Source: Synergistaceae bacterium
Lineage (GTDB): Bacteria > Synergistota > Synergistia > Synergistales > Synergistaceae
DNA length: 64,000 nucleotides
Reading direction: 5' to 3'
Assembly (NCBI GenBank): GCA_030523725.1
Contig: JAUNHV010000003.1
Span: forward strand, 62,001-126,000
The notes under the pieces are model-generated. The model had not been told where the DNA came from. It saw only the letters and a list, made by a program, of their open reading frames with translations, and searched no databases. Positions 61,578 through 64,000 of the stretch are shown in pieces. The translations under genes were made by a program, and so were the position numbers. Each line of letters begins with the position of its first letter. Positions within the stretch are counted from its first letter, which is position 1.

Positions 61578-61615
61578 ATATAAATTGAATTTTCGCATTG
61601 ATAATAAAACAGACA

Positions 61616-61661
61616 AAGCGGTGTATCAATACTAACATTTGTTAGCATTGATGCACCGCTT
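61616..61661. terminator. 21-bp hairpin upstream of the minus-strand AAA gene
   Basis: Arms 61616-61636 and 61641-61661 pair at 19 of 21 positions around a 4-nt loop (AAC/GTT close it). The neighbouring bases are not strongly T-rich. It could end leftward read-through or act in the AAA mRNA leader. Confidence 0.5.
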
Positions 61662-61828
61662 GTTATCTTTGGGCTCTCCACGGAAAAGTGTGGAATGGTA
61701 AAGTGGAGAAACGAATCAAAGTAAAGAAGTATGAATCATCTCTGTAACCATGGGCTAATCGTTTTAGTTCTTCACGTTTTTTTAGGGGATTTAAGAAAGG
61801 GTAAAACTTAGCAGAGAGGTATGAATAT

Positions 61829-61856
61829 AAAAAAAACAGTGCGATAAAGCACTGTT
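61829..61856 (-). terminator. Leftward intrinsic terminator
   Basis: A perfect 8-bp stem (61835-61842 with 61849-61856), 6-nt loop, followed on the minus strand by an eight-T run. It would end the transcript of the exported protein gene about 130 nt downstream of its stop. Confidence 0.75.
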
Positions 61857-61987
61857 GTAATTGGTGATATGCCTTGAGACACAAGTATCTTTGAAAAAGG
61901 CACAGCCATCCCATAGCAGTGCCCTATAAAAAGAGATAAAAAAACACCCCAAATGTAGCGTGTATTTTTCTTCATTTTTTTATCTTG

Positions 61988-62764
61988 CTACCAATATCGT
62001 GGAGAGCAAGGAGTAGAAACTACATAGTAAAAACGTCCTCTTCTTCTATCCCATGCATAAGGACCATAAGATGCGAGCTGATACATACCATTAAAGAATT
62101 GCATATTTTCCTGCACAGCATAGTCATCTGATATACAGCCACCATAACGTGGCGTTAGGGGCAAATGTCCAGTTATATTGTCAGATGTCCAGATTCCTGG
62201 CACCATTAAAGTTTTGTCCACAAGGATGTCCATAGCTTTACGGAATTCAACAGGTGTTTCTGTAATAAAATAATATTTACCATAAGAAGAAGAGCCGAGC
62301 CTCTCAACAAGGTAACGTGCAGTTAACAAAGATTCCTCACTGCCGTCCTGCACAAAAATCACAACAGCCTGCATTAGAGCATCAAGGGCACAGAGTTGCA
62401 AGGGGATGTTTGTGTTACAAGGCAGAAAACCGTCAACTGTTTCCCAATTTGCCGGATCGCTATTTGGAAACACCTGTGACATGAGAGCACATGCGAGAGT
62501 AAGTTTTTTACCGATTTCTTTTTCTTTCAAGAACTGTGGTACAAGATGCTTCAAATTTTTTTCTTCCACGCTGTCCGCAAGCTCCAAATAGTGAAATTTG
62601 CCAAGTTTTTCAGCCTTTTCTTTCATCTCGTTTGCCTTGAGCAACTGATCAAAACTGCTTTTATTTGTGTCTACTGTGTTTGCCATAGATGATGCTGGCA
62701 AGGTAAAAGCGAGGATGCACAGTAAGGTTAAAAACAGTAAACAGATTTCCCCTGATTTTTTCAT
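61988..62764 (-). CDS. Exported protein of unknown function
   Basis: A 258-aa protein. The signal peptide has a basic start (MKKSGE), a hydrophobic core CLLFLTLLCILAF and a likely cut after SSMA near residue 28. The mature part is helical at first (FDQLLKANEMKEKAEKL) and later rich in Tyr/Pro/Gly, with four Cys. I do not recognise the family. ATG 62764 has a strong GGAGGAGG site. It is divergent from miaB and followed by terminator-like hairpins. Confidence 0.7.
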   Translation of the reverse strand: MKKSGEICLLFLTLLCILAFTLPASSMANTVDTNKSSFDQLLKANEMKEKAEKLGKFHYLELADSVEEKNLKHLVPQFLKEKEIGKKLTLACALMSQVFPNSDPANWETVDGFLPCNTNIPLQLCALDALMQAVVIFVQDGSEESLLTARYLVERLGSSSYGKYYFITETPVEFRKAMDILVDKTLMVPGIWTSDNITGHLPLTPRYGGCISDDYAVQENMQFFNGMYQLASYGPYAWDRRRGRFYYVVSTPCSPRYW

Positions 62765-62845
62765 AATTTGTTCAAACCTCCTCCTGTTAGTGTATAATAA
62801 TTATAATACTTTTTGTGTAAAATTATAGTTGTGAGGAATGTTATT

Positions 62846-64000
62846 TTGAATAAATTTGCTATAAAAATTTATGGTTGCCAGATGAATGTTTACGATGGAG
62901 ACAGACTTCGTACTGCCATGATGAATCGTGGTTGGCAGGAAACAACAGAGGAAGAAGCAGATGTAATTTGTTTTGTGACCTGCTCTATTCGTGACAAGGC
63001 GGAACAAAAAGCGGTGAGCGAAATTGGTCGCCATGAATGTCTCTATAAAAAGACTGGTCGTCCCATGATTGTCTTGCTTGGCTGTATGGCACAGAGGGTG
63101 GGGCAGGAAGTAGCAAAAAAATTTACATCTATTAAGGTTGTGGCTGGACCTCGTCACATTGGGCTTGTACCAGATGCCTTGGAGCGTGTCATGAAAACGA
63201 GCGAAAAGGAATTTTTTATGGATACAGATCCTCGTGATTTGGAAGATTTGCACGTCTGTCCAACTGCTGGGACAAATCCATTCAAGTCTTATCTCACTAT
63301 TTCTTATGGTTGCGATAGGTTCTGTTCATATTGCATTGTGCCATATGTTCGTGGTAGACTGCAATCACGAAATCCTGATGAAATATTGGTAGAAGCAAGA
63401 CAGCTCGTTCAAAACGGCGTAACAGAAATAACGCTCCTTGGACAAAACGTTGATGCATTTGGTAAGGATTTTACAGCCCAAAAATATTCCTTTGCTAAAC
63501 TTTTGGATGCAACGTCACAAATCGAGGGCTTACAGCGTCTCCGTTTTGCCACAAGTCACCCAAAGGATTTTGATGCAGATATTTTGGACGTGATGAAGAA
63601 TAACGATAAAATTTGCCGAGCAATAAATTTGCCAGTTCAGTCTGGCAACACAAGAATCTTGAAAGAAATGAACCGTGGTTACACAAGAGAAGATTATCTT
63701 GTACTTGTTGAACGCATAAAAACAGCCTTGCCCGATGTCAGCCTCACAACGGATTTAATCGTAGGCTTTCCAACAGAAACAGAAGAAGAATTTTTGGATT
63801 CTTGCTCGCTTTTGGAACAGGTGAAATTTGATATAGTTCATACGGCAGCATATAGCATCCGCCCTGGCACGAGAGCAGCAACCATGGTGGGGCAAATTGA
63901 TGAGGTAACGAAAAACAGACGCTTGAACGAGATAAATGCAATTCAATTTAAGATAGCAAAAGAAGCAAACGAAGCCTACATAGGACAGACTATGGAAATT
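62846..64000 (+). CDS. miaB: tRNA-2-methylthio-N6-dimethylallyladenosine synthase, 3'-truncated
   Basis: Radical-SAM methylthiotransferase that modifies A37 of UNN-reading tRNAs. The 385 codons visible begin FAIKIYGCQMNVYDGDRL, then CFVTCSIRDKAEQKA and LLGCMAQR (N-terminal UPF0004 Fe-S cysteines), and the radical-SAM motif GCDRFCSYCIVPYVRGR, followed by TSHPKDF and LPVQSGNTRIL. The AEQK form points to MiaB rather than MtaB. Start is TTG 62846, with GAGGAA 9 bp upstream; no ATG is in frame. The frame is open to the window end, so the TRAM domain is cut off. Confidence 0.93.
   Translation, partial: MNKFAIKIYGCQMNVYDGDRLRTAMMNRGWQETTEEEADVICFVTCSIRDKAEQKAVSEIGRHECLYKKTGRPMIVLLGCMAQRVGQEVAKKFTSIKVVAGPRHIGLVPDALERVMKTSEKEFFMDTDPRDLEDLHVCPTAGTNPFKSYLTISYGCDRFCSYCIVPYVRGRLQSRNPDEILVEARQLVQNGVTEITLLGQNVDAFGKDFTAQKYSFAKLLDATSQIEGLQRLRFATSHPKDFDADILDVMKNNDKICRAINLPVQSGNTRILKEMNRGYTREDYLVLVERIKTALPDVSLTTDLIVGFPTETEEEFLDSCSLLEQVKFDIVHTAAYSIRPGTRAATMVGQIDEVTKNRRLNEINAIQFKIAKEANEAYIGQTMEI

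Larger units (their letters stand above)
61467..61987. other. 521-bp non-coding region with operator array and hairpins
   Basis: This stretch has no supported gene. An 83-codon frame at 61663-61914 covers a terminator hairpin and is rejected. It contains the repeat array 61497-61577, a 21-bp near-perfect hairpin at 61616-61661 and leftward terminators near 61829 and 61935. Confidence 0.75.

Noticed and set aside
61663-61914. 83-codon minus-strand frame in the non-coding region
   Set aside because: It spans a leftward terminator and has no ribosome site or motif. The Lys/Arg-rich end could be a decayed gene fragment, but nothing supports a call.

Overview
The window reads as a chromosomal segment of a low-GC diderm bacterium, most likely an LPS-bearing Firmicute of the Negativicutes type. 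The evidence is mixed. Lpt genes (LptB and a long OstA/LptA-like protein) and a porin with an S-layer-homology (SLH) domain indicate an outer membrane. Firmicute-type genes lie beside them: Asp23/Gls24, a CD1247-like protein, a PerR-like regulator with rubrerythrin, HisZ with short HisG, acetylase-route DapH, and unfused IMP-cyclohydrolase and AICAR-formyltransferase enzymes. Other diderm anaerobes such as Synergistota cannot be excluded from sequence alone. No rRNA, tRNA, CRISPR array, prophage or complete insertion sequence was seen.

Region by region. 1-5971 is the end of a rhamnose/surface-glycan cluster (rmlD, rmlC, two GT2 enzymes, a hexapeptide acetyltransferase, a large HAD protein), closed by a bidirectional hairpin. 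6031-9888 holds a nicotinamidase-like hydrolase, divergent pyrC, and proA-proC. 9896-13738 is a leftward block: efp, a Cys-rich CD1247-like protein, asp23, a membrane protein, nusB and xseA. A miniature inverted-repeat element sits between efp and the rest. 13850-19793 holds a PurO-type IMP cyclohydrolase, a DUF3084 protein, and a leftward MBOAT/DHHW/flavin reductase/45-aa zinc-finger/dut string. 20022-23075 is an LPS-transport operon with an unusual ZnuA-like first gene. 23115-26923 carries AICAR formyltransferase, galE and pncB. 27086-28023 is perR-rubrerythrin with a candidate PerR box. 28199-33382 is a his operon (hisZ, G, B, A, I, F) interrupted by an MNT-HEPN pair. 33635-38430 groups an SLH porin, a solitary mraY, an L,D-transpeptidase, a TraX-like protein and an M15 peptidase. 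38493-43035 is tyrS followed by dapA-dapB-[MNT-HepT]-dapH.

43130-57859 is a second, larger surface-polysaccharide locus. It runs from a WbaP-type initiating transferase through Glf, several glycosyltransferases, a Wzx flippase, a sugar aminotransferase, two ATP-grasp ligases flanking an aminotransferase remnant, an epimerase and an acetyltransferase. 58019-61987 is an accessory patch: a Phd/ParE toxin-antitoxin pair, two convergent AAA/DUF4143 ATPases, and a 41-bp-periodic operator-like array. The window ends with an exported protein of unknown function and a 3'-truncated miaB.

No wholly new system is proven. The best leads are: the nested MNT/HEPN modules in two amino-acid operons, one with a catalytic Arg-to-Lys change; the ATP-grasp/aminotransferase group, which may amidate a glycan amino sugar; the degenerate ZnuA-like protein coupled to LptA; the solitary mraY cell-wall cluster; and the operator array next to the AAA ATPases.
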